Positions 36,365 through 36,596 of a stretch of DNA of 36,596 bases are shown here, one piece after another (the stretch's first letter is position 1; each line of letters opens with the position of its first letter). The stretch is from Hominimerdicola alba (GTDB taxonomy: Bacteria; Bacillota; Clostridia; Oscillospirales; Ruminococcaceae), in contig NZ_FOKQ01000035.1 of NCBI RefSeq assembly GCF_900112155.1, forward strand, positions 1-36,596, in the 5' to 3' direction. The position numbers and the translations under genes are program-made. The notes beneath the pieces are model-generated. The model was not told the DNA's origin. It was given only the letters and a program-made list of their open reading frames with translations, and did not search any database.

Positions 36365-36596
36365 ATGTATTATACACAAAATGAAAAGATTTTGCAAGTA
36401 GGAGAAGAAAAAATAATTGTCGGGATCGATGTAGGCAGCGAAAAGCACTATGCCAGAGCATTTGACTGGAGAGGGATGGAGTATTCAAAGAAGGCCTATG
36501 TGTTCACAAATGACGCAGAAGGATTCGCAGGCTTTTTTGAATGGATCACCGGGATCATGGAAAAGAGCGGAAAAGAAACCGTTATGCCGGCTATGG
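36365..36596 (+). CDS. IS110-family transposase, N-terminal part (cut by window end)
   Basis: 77 codons are visible. IIVGIDVGSEKHYARAFD is the start of the DEDD (RuvC-like) catalytic domain of IS110 transposases, with the first catalytic Asp in GIDVG. AAAGGTG lies upstream. IS110 enzymes recombine the element through a Holliday-type mechanism guided by a bridge RNA. The insertion follows the 35115 gene without breaking it. The rest lies outside the window; a possible matching right end is at bases 1-300. Confidence 0.9.
   Translation, partial: MYYTQNEKILQVGEEKIIVGIDVGSEKHYARAFDWRGMEYSKKAYVFTNDAEGFAGFFEWITGIMEKSGKETVMPAM

Overview
ORGANISM AND ELEMENT. The window is AT-rich. It has strong Gram-positive ribosome binding sites (GGAGG/AGGTGAT) and many near-consensus TTGACA-17-TATAAT promoters. 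Protein families point to a Firmicute of the Ruminococcus/Clostridia type; the genus is inferred, not proven. Nearly everything belongs to one conjugative mobile element (an ICE or conjugative plasmid). Fragments that look like one IS110-family insertion sequence lie at both ends, so the contig probably breaks in a repeated IS. | LAYOUT. 1-0.3 kb: probable right end of an IS110 element. 0.3-6.2 kb: mating-pore genes (tail of a broken gene, PrgI/VirB3-like protein, VirB4 ATPase, anchored Ig-like surface protein, two unknowns). 6.2-9.2 kb: transfer-initiation module, with two ribbon-helix-helix (RHH) genes flanking five phased 16-bp iterons and two hairpins (candidate oriT), then a relaxase with a Sel1-repeat tail. 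9.2-11.4 kb: VirD4/TraG coupling protein. 11.5-15.6 kb: duplicated small RHH genes, a double winged-helix Rep-like protein, an XRE regulator and topoisomerase III. 15.8-18.9 kb: hypothetical, membrane and lipoprotein genes. 18.9-20.3 kb: a minus-strand operon of five tiny genes divergent from an RHH repressor, with three identical operators between them. 20.4-26.9 kb: cargo (HipA-like kinase, a protein with a duplicated motif, an MmeI-like type IIG restriction-modification enzyme, and an unknown two-gene operon). 27.0-29.1 kb: tyrosine integrase, a roughly 700-nt structured non-coding region behind a perfect promoter, and the 3' half of a tRNA-Trp gene (candidate att core). 29.2-31.3 kb: ParA and ParB behind a leader that can form competing RNA structures. 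31.3-36.2 kb: small accessory genes (DUF3970-like, DUF5348-like, DEDD exonuclease, small membrane proteins, an acidic protein, a DUF3848-like protein). 36.3 kb to end: IS110 transposase start. | HOW IT WORKS TOGETHER. The relaxase and RHH accessory proteins would nick at the 6.8-kb site. VirD4 would deliver the strand to a VirB4-powered channel. The integrase would act at a tRNA-Trp site, and ParA/ParB plus the Rep-like protein would support extrachromosomal maintenance. The att-like sequence is internal and element-type sequence lies on both sides, so the window resembles the circular (attP) form more than an integrated end. | MOST UNUSUAL SIGNALS. (1) A 16-bp palindrome, TGTGTCTATAGACACA, occurs 7 times exactly and twice degenerately between genes from 4.7 to 31.8 kb; it resembles a parS site and may mark cargo boundaries. 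(2) An unrelated 15-mer, TTCTTTTCTCCCGGA, occurs in different reading phases of unrelated genes and, at three cargo junctions, 9-10 bp from the palindrome. (3) The parA leader has a 13-nt perfect loop-to-downstream complementarity and a repeated CAGCGG switch strand. (4) A large pseudoknotted RNA candidate lies beside the integrase.
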